From: Chryseobacterium daecheongense
GTDB lineage: Bacteria > Bacteroidota > Bacteroidia > Flavobacteriales > Weeksellaceae
DNA length: 64,000 bases
NCBI RefSeq assembly: GCF_003729955.1
Contig: NZ_RJTX01000001.1
Coordinates: forward strand, 1,364,001 to 1,428,000
Direction: 5' to 3'
The stretch's first letter is position 1. Every line of letters begins with the position of its first letter. The notes below the pieces were generated by a model. That model saw only the letters and a list, made by a program, of their open reading frames with translations. It was not told the origin of the DNA and did not search any database. The translations under genes and the position numbers were made by a program. This document shows positions 17,543 to 25,609 of this stretch, piece by piece.

Positions 17543-17700
17543 ATCCCAACTTGTGCTATTTCAACACGCAAATCATTCAAATCTTAAAAGATTCAAATCA
17601 TAATTCAGGTATAAAATTTTACAATCATACCCTTTTGTTGTTAATTCAAAAAAATGTGGAAAGAAATTTAGTACTTAGTAAATTCATCCCAACTTGTGCT
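17543..17700. repeat. 15-bp direct repeat in the 465-base gap upstream of the secreted pair
   Basis: ATCCCAACTTGTGCT occurs at 17543-17557 and again at 17686-17700. Read toward the genes it is AGCACAAGTTGGGAT. The remainder of 17483-17947 is very AT-rich, with no gene and no perfect promoter box; TACATTTC at 17545-17538 is one base off the -7 consensus. Confidence 0.6.
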
Positions 17701-17947
17701 TTTTTTTAATAAAAAATAAATTTTAAAAATTAAAACGCCTCTTTCTTAAAACTGTTTTAATTTTAAAATATTTACATTTTGTAGCAAATTTAAGAGATAA
17801 TTTCTTATTATTTATATTCTTAAAAAGAAAAAATATAGATTTCTTTCTATAAAAAACATAAACACCTAAAAATCAATTAATTAAAATTAACAAAACTGGA
17901 ATAAGTCATATTAATTTTTATTAAAATAGCCTTTTAATAGCTTGTTT

Positions 17948-19249
17948 TTAAACAAGTTCGCCATATAAATCAAATTCCTCAGCAGAAGTGATTCTTACCT
18001 GAGCAAATTCACCTATTGAAATATAAGTATTATCTGCAGAAACCAGAACGGTATTATCTACATCCGGAGAGTCATATTCAGTTCTTCCGATGAAATAGTT
18101 TCCTTCTTTTCTGTCAAAAACACATTTATAGATCTTACCTATTTTCTCCTGATTTTTTTCCCAGGAAATTTGAGATTGCAGCTCCATGATCTCTTCCACT
18201 CTTGCCTCTTTCACTTCTTGTGGAACGTCATCTTCCAAAACATAGGCAGTAGTATTTTCTTCATGAGAATAGGTGAAACATCCTAGCCTGTCAAATTTCT
18301 GTTCTTTTACCCAATCTTTAAGTTCCTGGAATCTTTCTTCCGTTTCACCAGGATAACCAACTATTAAAGTAGTTCTGATCGCCATATCCGGAACTTTTTC
18401 TCTGAATTTCGCCAAAAGAGCATCTGTTTTTTCATGAGTAGTTCCTCTTTTCATAGATTTAAGAAGATCTGAGTTGATATGCTGAAGCGGAATATCTATA
18501 TAGTTGCAAACTTTAGGCTCTTCACGGATAATATCCAATACATCTTCTGGAAACCCGCTTGGAAATGCATAGTGAAGTCTGATCCATTCAATTCCATCTA
18601 CTTTCACAAGTTCTTTTAACAAGTCTCCAAGGGCACGTCTTTTATAAATATCCAGTCCGTAATAGGTGAGATCCTGTGCAATCAGAATAAGCTCTTTGGT
18701 TCCTGCTTTTGCAAGCTTTTGAGCTTCTTTCACCAACTTCTCTATAGGGGTGGAAATATGTCCCCCTCTCATCAATGGAATTGCGCAAAAAGAACATGGT
18801 CGGTCACAACCTTCAGAAATTTTAAGATAGGCATAATGTTTGGGAGTTGTAGTTAATCTTTCACCAACCAATTCATGCTTATAATCTGCACCAAGATGTT
18901 TCAATAAAACAGGAAGATCTCTTGTTCCGAAATATTGATCAACATCCGGAATTTCTTTTACCAAATCCGGCTTATATCTTTCGGAAAGACAGCCTGTAAC
19001 AAAAACCTTTTCTACTTCTCCTCTGTTTTTAGCCTCCACATAATCCAGGATAGTATTAATGGATTCTTCCTTAGCATTATCTATAAATCCGCAGGTATTG
19101 ATCACCACAATATCTCCCTTGTCTTCATGAACCACTTCTTTTCCATTGGCTTTAAGCTGGCTCATTAAAACTTCGGAATCATATACATTTTTGGAACAAC
19201 CTAATGTTACGATATTGATTTTCTTCTTACCTACAGATTTTGTGCGCAT
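17948..19249 (-). CDS. rimO: Ribosomal protein S12 methylthiotransferase
   Basis: 433 residues from ATG 19249 (MRTKSVGKKKINIVTLGCSK). A longer in-frame reading to 19336 begins with TTG and would run through the rfbC terminator, so it is rejected. The N-terminal UPF0004 domain has its cysteines (LGCSKN, INTCGFI, VTGCLS), the radical-SAM centre is EGCDRPCSFCAIP, and a C-terminal TRAM domain follows from about 370. RimO adds a methylthio group to an aspartate of S12. Confidence 0.95.
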   Translation of the reverse strand: MRTKSVGKKKINIVTLGCSKNVYDSEVLMSQLKANGKEVVHEDKGDIVVINTCGFIDNAKEESINTILDYVEAKNRGEVEKVFVTGCLSERYKPDLVKEIPDVDQYFGTRDLPVLLKHLGADYKHELVGERLTTTPKHYAYLKISEGCDRPCSFCAIPLMRGGHISTPIEKLVKEAQKLAKAGTKELILIAQDLTYYGLDIYKRRALGDLLKELVKVDGIEWIRLHYAFPSGFPEDVLDIIREEPKVCNYIDIPLQHINSDLLKSMKRGTTHEKTDALLAKFREKVPDMAIRTTLIVGYPGETEERFQELKDWVKEQKFDRLGCFTYSHEENTTAYVLEDDVPQEVKEARVEEIMELQSQISWEKNQEKIGKIYKCVFDRKEGNYFIGRTEYDSPDVDNTVLVSADNTYISIGEFAQVRITSAEEFDLYGELV

Positions 19250-19301
19250 CGTTTTGATTTTGAGTCTGCAAAGATACGAAATATTGAAGAGTATAGGATT
19301 A

Positions 19302-19333
19302 AAAAATAAAAACCACTTTAAACAAGTGGTTTT
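19302..19333 (-). terminator. Intrinsic terminator closing the polysaccharide region
   Basis: 10-bp stem AAAACCACTT / AAGTGGTTTT (19309-19318, 19324-19333) with a 5-base loop; the minus strand continues TTTTTATTTTTT. It lies 10 bases after the rfbC stop and marks the downstream end of the capsule transcript. Confidence 0.85.
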
Positions 19334-19342
19334 CAATATTAT

Positions 19343-19888
19343 TTAAAAGTTCTTTTCTTTAAATGCAGGAGCATTCTGATCTTTTTCTGAAAGGATCATA
19401 TCTTTCTCCTCTATTTTCCAGTCTATATTAAGTTCAGGATCATTGAATTTTACGCTTCCTTCGGATTCTTTATTATAGAAATTATCACATTTATAAGCAA
19501 ATACAGCAGTTTCGCTTAAAACAGAAAATCCATGTCCAAACCCTCTTGGAATATATAACTGAAGTTTATTTTCCGCATTAAGTTCAACACCAAACCATTT
19601 TCCAAAAGTAGGTGAATCTTTTCTCAGGTCTACTGCGATATCCCAAACTTTACCTTCCAGGCAAGAAACTAATTTTGCCTGAGCGTGTTCTCCTTTTTGA
19701 AGATGTAATCCCCTTAAAACTCCGTAAGATGATTTGGATATGTTATCCTGAACGAAATGCCCATTCATTCCTGTAAGTTCTTCAAATCTTTTTTCATTAT
19801 ATTTTTCAAAGAAGTAACCTCTGTCATCTTCAAAAATAGTAGGCTCTATAATATAACAATCTTTAAGTGGGGTTTCTTTAATCTTCAT
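19343..19888 (-). CDS. rfbC: dTDP-4-dehydrorhamnose 3,5-epimerase
   Basis: 181 residues, full length for RmlC. Cupin fold with DDRGYFFEKYNE, catalytic His62 in VLRGLHLQKGEHAQAKLV, and YIPRGFGHGF. It converts dTDP-4-keto-6-deoxyglucose to the L-lyxo form for dTDP-L-rhamnose. The partner genes rmlA, rmlB and rmlD are not in the window. It is the last gene of the region, cut off from its neighbour by a 369-base gap (to the alternative transferase start the gap is the same), and ends at a terminator. Either it is expressed alone or it is left over from a fuller rml set. Confidence 0.93.
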   Translation of the reverse strand: MKIKETPLKDCYIIEPTIFEDDRGYFFEKYNEKRFEELTGMNGHFVQDNISKSSYGVLRGLHLQKGEHAQAKLVSCLEGKVWDIAVDLRKDSPTFGKWFGVELNAENKLQLYIPRGFGHGFSVLSETAVFAYKCDNFYNKESEGSVKFNDPELNIDWKIEEKDMILSEKDQNAPAFKEKNF

Positions 19889-20257
19889 TGTTTATAACTA
19901 AATTGACATCTAAAAATAGTGAAACTAATTGAATAAGTAAATATTAATATCGCTAGGTAAAATGATGTCTTTAGATTTTTTTGGATATAATAATTATTGA
20001 TTCTATTTTTTAATATTAAAAGGCTCTCAGTATTGATTTGATCTCAGAAATTGATAATATTTGTATATTCATTTTCTCACTCTCATTCTAATGCATGTAT
20101 CACATTATATAAAAAAAGAATACATCTTAAATTTACATTCAATTCAAATCTTTCATCTTTCTAAAATCCATTAATATCCTGAAAGAGTTATCATAGGAAA
20201 AAATTTTGATGCTTCTAAAACAAAAAATAGAAGTATTAAAATCTGTAACTTTTTAAA
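19889..20257. other. AT-rich intergenic stretch, nothing recognised
   Basis: 369 bases between rfbC and the sugar transferase. I see no open frame of interest, no rml gene remnant, no clear -7 box and no strong hairpin. Confidence 0.5.
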
Positions 20258-21217
20258 TTAATTACTATTTAAAGTAAAAACTATTTTTATAGTTTTAAAA
20301 ACAATAAGAAGATCAAAAAGAAGAGAGTAATTTTTAATGTAGAACAAATCATATTCTAATTTCTCAAGATTATCTTTTGGAGTAGCTTTTGGCAAATTTA
20401 CTTGTGCCCAACCGGTAACTCCAGGTTTCACCAGGTGTCTAAGATCAAACATTGCATTTTCTTCATTCGAGACTTTAACAAAATGGGGTCTTTCTGGACG
20501 AGGTCCAATAAGACTCATATCACCTCTAAGAATATTCCAAATCTGTGGAAGTTCATCAATTTTAGTCATCCGAAGGAATTTACCTACGTGATTCACACGC
20601 GAATCATTTTTAGTGGTAAAATCCCCATCATGCTTAGAAACCATTGTTCTAATCTTATAAATTGTAAAAGATTCTGAATTTTTACCAATCCTTTCCTGTG
20701 AGAAAAGCACATTTCCCCGCGAACTCAGTTTTATCAAAATAAAGCCAAATAATATCAAAGGAATCGCAAATGGAACTAGTAAAAGGCTAACGATAATATC
20801 TATAAATCTTTTAATATTAAATTTTTCCTGCCTTTGACCAATAGTAAAAATATCATCTACAAGGTACTCATCAGCTTTCAGTCTGACTAAAGGTATTCTT
20901 TTATTTATATGTTCATAAAATTCATGAGCATCATATACTGTAACCCCTTTTTTTCTGGCTGCTACAATTTCATTAGCCAAATCTTTGTGTAAATGATTAA
21001 TATTGGAAGTTTCAAGAACTATATAGGAAATATTAAATTTCTTAAGATATTCTGTTACTGTTATTCGTGATTGGAGGGAATCATATTGAATGACTTTATA
21101 TTTCTTCCTAAATTTTTTATCATTAAGAAGTTTTAGCGAAATCTCACTCACATTAATAAACAAACATACTTTAGTGAGCACACTCACTTTAAAGACTTGT
21201 TTATTCTCTTTCATCAT
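20258..21217 (-). CDS. Polyprenol-phosphate sugar phosphotransferase (WcaJ/WbaP family)
   Basis: 319 residues from ATG 21217; a GTG at 21247 would add 10. The N-terminal part (about 1-120) resembles the nucleotide-binding-like half of WcaJ proteins but lacks their usual first four helices. Next come a hydrophobic hairpin ([19 protein letters not shown]) and the catalytic domain with [39 protein letters not shown] and [11 protein letters not shown]. It loads the first sugar phosphate onto undecaprenyl phosphate. It is one of three such enzymes in the region and the last gene before rfbC. Confidence 0.88.
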   Translation of the reverse strand: MMKENKQVFKVSVLTKVCLFINVSEISLKLLNDKKFRKKYKVIQYDSLQSRITVTEYLKKFNISYIVLETSNINHLHKDLANEIVAARKKGVTVYDAHEFYEHINKRIPLVRLKADEYLVDDIFTIGQRQEKFNIKRFIDIIVSLLLVPFAIPLILFGFILIKLSSRGNVLFSQERIGKNSESFTIYKIRTMVSKHDGDFTTKNDSRVNHVGKFLRMTKIDELPQIWNILRGDMSLIGPRPERPHFVKVSNEENAMFDLRHLVKPGVTGWAQVNLPKATPKDNLEKLEYDLFYIKNYSLLFDLLIVFKTIKIVFTLNSN

Positions 21218-21489
21218 TACAAATGCTTTGGTCAGACTATTTTCCACTTTTTTCTCTCAATTGTGTTTATATAATAGTGAATGGGAACTCACTTTCACTT
21301 TATGGCTATAAATATATTAAAAAACTACGAATCCAAGAAAGTATTTCAACCCCTTCTTAAATTTCTTAAAATTCTACAATTAAATTATTTTTATGTAAAA
21401 ATTTCGCTTTTAAAAACATTAATTGAATTTATTTATATGATTCATGGAAATATTTCAAAAAAAACACATTAAAGAAAAATAATTTCCAA

Positions 21490-22518
21490 TTATAATTTAT
21501 ATACAAATAGATATCTATCTATCATTTTCTCTATAGTTAAATTTTCATGAAAAATTTCAGAAGATTTTCTAGAAAACTCTCTATAAATTTCATCTTTTCC
21601 TAAGATATAGTTTATCTTTTCAGCAAAAACAACATCTTCATTATCAACAACATATCCATTCTGATCATTAAGCACTATTTCTGAAATACCTCCCACATCA
21701 GATGATACGACAGGCTTTCCATAACTCAATGCATCTAAAATGACAATAGGAATACCCTCGTAATTGGTAGGAAGAACAAAAATATCCGCCAATTGAATAT
21801 ATTTTTTGGCGTTTGGTATTCCTTTTAAACAAAAAACATTATGAGGAAGATCAGTATATTCTTTATCTGCTCCAATCCAAACAAAAGCATACTGCGGAAG
21901 CAGTTTTGCTATCTGAATATAACTTTCAAAACGCTTCTGGGGTGAAATCCGGGCAATACACATGACAATTTTGTCATATTGATCTATGCCTTCAAGAAAA
22001 AGATCTGTTTCTCTTTTAGGAGTAGGCACACCATTATATATGATATGTAAATTATCTTTGATACCTTCCTTGATAATGTTCTGTTTATCATAGTTACTTG
22101 CCAGAACAATTGCTTTGCATTTATTTTTAAGTAGTCTCTCAAGTGGAAGAAATTTTCTATACGCAAGCCGAATTGAATCAAATCCGTGTACAGAATACAC
22201 TGTTTTTTCCTTTGGAAATGCCAATCTTCCCAATACTCCTATTTTTGATGAATGAAGATGAATAACATCAGGTTGTATTGAAGTATAAAGTTTTTTCAGT
22301 TTATATAAGGCTTTGAGGTCTTTTATAATAGAAACAGATCTGACAATTTCTTTTATTTTTATCTTTCTAACTTTGGAATCTAACGCTTGCCACATCGGGC
22401 CATCTTCTCCTGCAACAACAGTAATTTCATGTTCCATACACATAGAATTAGCAAGATTAATCACTACAGACTGCGCACCTCCTAAATCAGAACGGGTGAT
22501 TACATGTAAAATTTTCAT
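21490..22518 (-). CDS. Glycosyltransferase, GT4-like
   Basis: 342 residues in two Rossmann halves (GT-B). The N terminus has ITRSDLGGAQSVVINLA and IHLHSSKIGVLGRLA; the C-terminal donor site has IARISPQKRFESYIQIA, FVLPTNYEGIPIVILDALSYG and PVVSSDVGGISEIV. It should add one sugar to the lipid-linked repeat unit at the cytoplasmic membrane face. Its ATG overlaps the stop of the beta-helix gene by 4 bases (ATGA), so the two are translationally coupled. Confidence 0.88.
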   Translation of the reverse strand: MKILHVITRSDLGGAQSVVINLANSMCMEHEITVVAGEDGPMWQALDSKVRKIKIKEIVRSVSIIKDLKALYKLKKLYTSIQPDVIHLHSSKIGVLGRLAFPKEKTVYSVHGFDSIRLAYRKFLPLERLLKNKCKAIVLASNYDKQNIIKEGIKDNLHIIYNGVPTPKRETDLFLEGIDQYDKIVMCIARISPQKRFESYIQIAKLLPQYAFVWIGADKEYTDLPHNVFCLKGIPNAKKYIQLADIFVLPTNYEGIPIVILDALSYGKPVVSSDVGGISEIVLNDQNGYVVDNEDVVFAEKINYILGKDEIYREFSRKSSEIFHENLTIEKMIDRYLFVYKL

Positions 22519-23651
22519 GGGGATTGAAGCAATTTTATATTCTTTGCTTTTTTGATGTCATTTTCAAAATCCTTTCGCTTTTCAATATCATCAATCATTA
22601 TTTTTGAAAAAGTAATTTTAATACGATGATCCTGTGAAGATCTCCAATAAGATATTCCTCTAGTTGATTTCCAGTTAACATTTTTAACGAGAATAGTTCC
22701 CGTTGTATCAAATTGATTATCTATTGTATTTAAAGATGTTAAAAAGCCATGCCTTGAACCTATATCTGTATGCCCATCTATAGCTATGCTTGATATTTTT
22801 GCATCTTTTGGGTTATCTACAGCCAATCCGTTCAGGTTTATCATAATTCCTGCGGAACTGTTATTAAAAGTACAAATATTCTTTAGGTTGATATCCTCAA
22901 GCCTGTCTTTATTCCAACTCGCCTCTATGTCAACTCCCGCTTCAGGATCATGCCCGTAAGTATTGGAAATTAAAATATTCTGAACCAACACATTTCTACC
23001 CGAAGTGATAGAAACACCATTCCTTCTGGAATCATTAATCCAACCACCTGAAACCAGTACTTTTTCAGAGTATCCTCCATCTTCAGAACCAATAAAAATC
23101 CCGTCTCCGTAAGCTTCAGAAATCCTTGGATTTATTATTTTTACATTAACAGAGTTTAAAACAGATATACCAGCACTCCATTGTCCGCTTTGCTCAATAT
23201 GATTATTTCTGCTTCCTATTACTACTGGGTTAATTATTTCTACATTATGAGCATCATATATTTTAACAATATCTGAGTATTTTCCATTGGCCGGACCTAA
23301 ATATTTAATTTTTGTATTCTTTTGGAATATTATCTTTTTATTTGATCCAATTTTTAAGCCTTTGGAGTTAATAAATATAGTCGTATTAGGTAATAAAATA
23401 TTGCTGTTATCATTAACAATTTTCTGTATAATATCCGTATGATCATTTCCTTTTAAAAGATTTGCAGATACAGAAAAAAATGTGTTTGTTCTATAATAAT
23501 TAGTTGAATAGCTCGGAGAGTAGTACTTAGAAATAAGTTTCTGGGAGACATTTTTAGGTGAAAAACTTTGCGCGCAGCTTTCAGTACTGAAGAATAATAT
23601 AAATACTAAAGATATGCACAAGCATTTCTGAAAAATATAGTTATACTTCAT
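22515..23651 (-). CDS. Secreted right-handed beta-helix protein in the capsule operon
   Basis: 378 residues with an N-terminal signal (CISLVFILFFSTESCAQ; the cysteine may also be a lipid anchor, though the lipobox is poor). The body is a parallel beta-helix: repeated short strands such as NVEIINPVVIGSRNNHIEQ, VLVSGGWINDSRRNGVSI, NVLVQNILISNTYGHD and DINLKNICTFNNSSAGIMI. This fold occurs in pectate lyases, polysaccharide depolymerases and alginate-type epimerases. Residues DGIFIGSEDGG and DPEAGVDIEA could line a carbohydrate groove. Sitting between glycosyltransferases, it probably trims or modifies this polysaccharide outside the inner membrane. Catalytic residues cannot be assigned. Confidence 0.75.
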   Translation of the reverse strand: MKYNYIFQKCLCISLVFILFFSTESCAQSFSPKNVSQKLISKYYSPSYSTNYYRTNTFFSVSANLLKGNDHTDIIQKIVNDNSNILLPNTTIFINSKGLKIGSNKKIIFQKNTKIKYLGPANGKYSDIVKIYDAHNVEIINPVVIGSRNNHIEQSGQWSAGISVLNSVNVKIINPRISEAYGDGIFIGSEDGGYSEKVLVSGGWINDSRRNGVSITSGRNVLVQNILISNTYGHDPEAGVDIEASWNKDRLEDINLKNICTFNNSSAGIMINLNGLAVDNPKDAKISSIAIDGHTDIGSRHGFLTSLNTIDNQFDTTGTILVKNVNWKSTRGISYWRSSQDHRIKITFSKIMIDDIEKRKDFENDIKKAKNIKLLQSP

Positions 23652-23668
23652 ATTGTATATTTTTTGTT

Positions 23669-24481
23669 TTATATAAAAAATTTATAATCTTTTTTATTAA
23701 TCTTCACCTCATTTCTATTCTGAATAAGAATACTTTCACGCCCTAACAGATCAAAGATAAAATATACTATACAAGATAGTAAGTATTTTGATGAAAACTT
23801 GGAATATTCAAAAGAAAAACTATGTTTTTTAACCATATACCAAATACCAGGCAAACCTTTTAAGTATTTTTTATAATATTTATTACCTATTTCTCTATAA
23901 AACAGTAATGGCTCACCAATAGTTTTAAAAGTATATTGATTTTTAGTTCTTAACCAAAGTTCAGAGTCTTCAATTCGAATTGCTTCCACATCATAAGGGT
24001 TATCTCTAAACCATTGAGTCTTAGCAATTATGGTAGGATGTGTAAAGGTACTAACCAAAATTAAGGAATCGTCTGATATATTAATTCTTTTCCCAACTAC
24101 ATTATTATTTTCATCAATGGAATAAGCATTACTTCCTAAAACATCAATATCTGGATTTTCCTTTAAAATTTTCAATTGTTTTTCAATCCTTTCAGGATGC
24201 ATAATATCATCAGCATCCATTCTTGCCAAATATTCAGTTTTCGCTATATGAGGAATTTCATTCAGCCGATATCCTAAGTTTAAATTTTTTCCATCAGAAA
24301 TAATTACAACTCTTTTATCCTCTAGGTATTTCTGAGCTATTTTTAAGGAAGAATCTGTAGAGCCATCATCTATCAACAACAGAGTGAAATCTGTAAATGT
24401 TTGAGATAATACTGAAAGAATTGCCTGCTCAAAATATTCCTCCGCATTATAAAAAGGAATTGCTATGGTTATTTCTGGCAT
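23669..24481 (-). CDS. Glycosyltransferase family 2
   Basis: 270 residues, GT-A fold. ITIAIPFYNAEEYFEQAILSV, LLIDDGSTDSSLKIA, the DXD motif in YLARMDADDIMHPERI, and an acceptor-side EDSELWLR. It transfers a sugar from a nucleotide donor during repeat-unit assembly. The start overlaps the stop of the polymerase gene by one base. The C-terminal 60 residues are hydrophobic and basic and may touch the membrane. Confidence 0.9.
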   Translation of the reverse strand: MPEITIAIPFYNAEEYFEQAILSVLSQTFTDFTLLLIDDGSTDSSLKIAQKYLEDKRVVIISDGKNLNLGYRLNEIPHIAKTEYLARMDADDIMHPERIEKQLKILKENPDIDVLGSNAYSIDENNNVVGKRINISDDSLILVSTFTHPTIIAKTQWFRDNPYDVEAIRIEDSELWLRTKNQYTFKTIGEPLLFYREIGNKYYKKYLKGLPGIWYMVKKHSFSFEYSKFSSKYLLSCIVYFIFDLLGRESILIQNRNEVKINKKDYKFFI

Positions 24482-25566
24482 CAGCTGTTATATATATTAA
24501 AAAAGACAAAGACAAATATAAGGAAGAGAACGGTAAAAATCCCCAATCGTGAAGTATTGTTAATACTGAACAATGGTGCTATTAAAAATGGGATCATCAC
24601 CCATGACATTATACCCCAACGGTCTGAGAAAGGAATTTGAAACATCATGAAAAATACTCCACTGATTGATAAATAATATTTTAAAAGTAATTTATAATTT
24701 TCATTTTCATTCTTCAACAATTTATGATTAATAAGAGAAAAAATTATCAAGAATATAGTATTGAATGCCACAAACTGTGCTTTAAACCCTATGACATATT
24801 CTCCAGCTCCTTCACCTTTCACATAAAAATCCGAACGCTTGCTATCTATTACAAGTAAATAATTTAAAAAAGAACCAAAGGATAAGATACTGCCTCCTAA
24901 TGCTGATATTCCCAGTAAAAGAAAGTACCAGATGTAGTAATAATTCAAGCTTACCTTTCTTATTAACACAATGATAATAAATAGTATCAGAATCACAGCT
25001 GTAGCCGAATGAAATCCGATTGCAATAATAAAAGGTATCAGCCAGCTCTTGATATTTTTATTATCCTTAAAATAATATGAAACGGCTAATAATACAAGAG
25101 CAAGTGAAACACCCTGCCTAATAATATTGATTCCTAATGCAAGAAAGAAAAACAAACTGACGAATGAAAAGGCAATTAATAGAAAATTACTTTCAAAGCT
25201 TTTTAAAAATACATTAATACTCCAAAAAATAAATAGCACATAGAATAAACTAATGGCAACTAAAAAGTATTGGGCTTCATCTGTAAAGACATGGACGAAA
25301 ACAATTAAATATTTAAATATGAACTGAATACCAAAATCCAGGTTTGCATGATACATAAACTGCCATTTATACATTTCTGTATCTGAACCTATTTCCTCGC
25401 CTCTAAAACCAAAAAGAAGGGCTATAAGAATAAAAAAAACAGCTGCAATAAAGCGGGAAATATTATTGTATTGTTTTTTCTTAAAGTCTACATACATAGC
25501 AAAAATAAATGCCGTAATAGCAAATACAGAGTATATGATATAGTACTTTAAATTAAAAATATCCAT
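24481..25566 (-). CDS. EpsG-type polysaccharide polymerase (Wzy of module A)
   Basis: 361 residues, almost entirely membrane helices (about ten). The EpsG-family signature is visible: RFIAAVFFILIALLFGFRGEEIGSDTEMYKWQF early on, and INIIRQGVSLALVLLA in the middle. Such proteins polymerise lipid-linked repeat units on the periplasmic side. It lies 43 bases after the Wzc gene and is followed by glycosyltransferases, which supports a role as the polymerase of the downstream module. Confidence 0.85.
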   Translation of the reverse strand: MDIFNLKYYIIYSVFAITAFIFAMYVDFKKKQYNNISRFIAAVFFILIALLFGFRGEEIGSDTEMYKWQFMYHANLDFGIQFIFKYLIVFVHVFTDEAQYFLVAISLFYVLFIFWSINVFLKSFESNFLLIAFSFVSLFFFLALGINIIRQGVSLALVLLAVSYYFKDNKNIKSWLIPFIIAIGFHSATAVILILFIIIVLIRKVSLNYYYIWYFLLLGISALGGSILSFGSFLNYLLVIDSKRSDFYVKGEGAGEYVIGFKAQFVAFNTIFLIIFSLINHKLLKNENENYKLLLKYYLSISGVFFMMFQIPFSDRWGIMSWVMIPFLIAPLFSINNTSRLGIFTVLFLIFVFVFFNIYNS

Positions 25567-25609
25567 CTACCTTTTATTAAAACCTGCCTTTAGTCCGCTT
25601 TATTTATAT

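Noticed and set aside
19250..19336. Longer N terminus for RimO
   Set aside because: It starts at TTG and would require translation through the rfbC terminator hairpin; ATG 19249 gives the normal N terminus.
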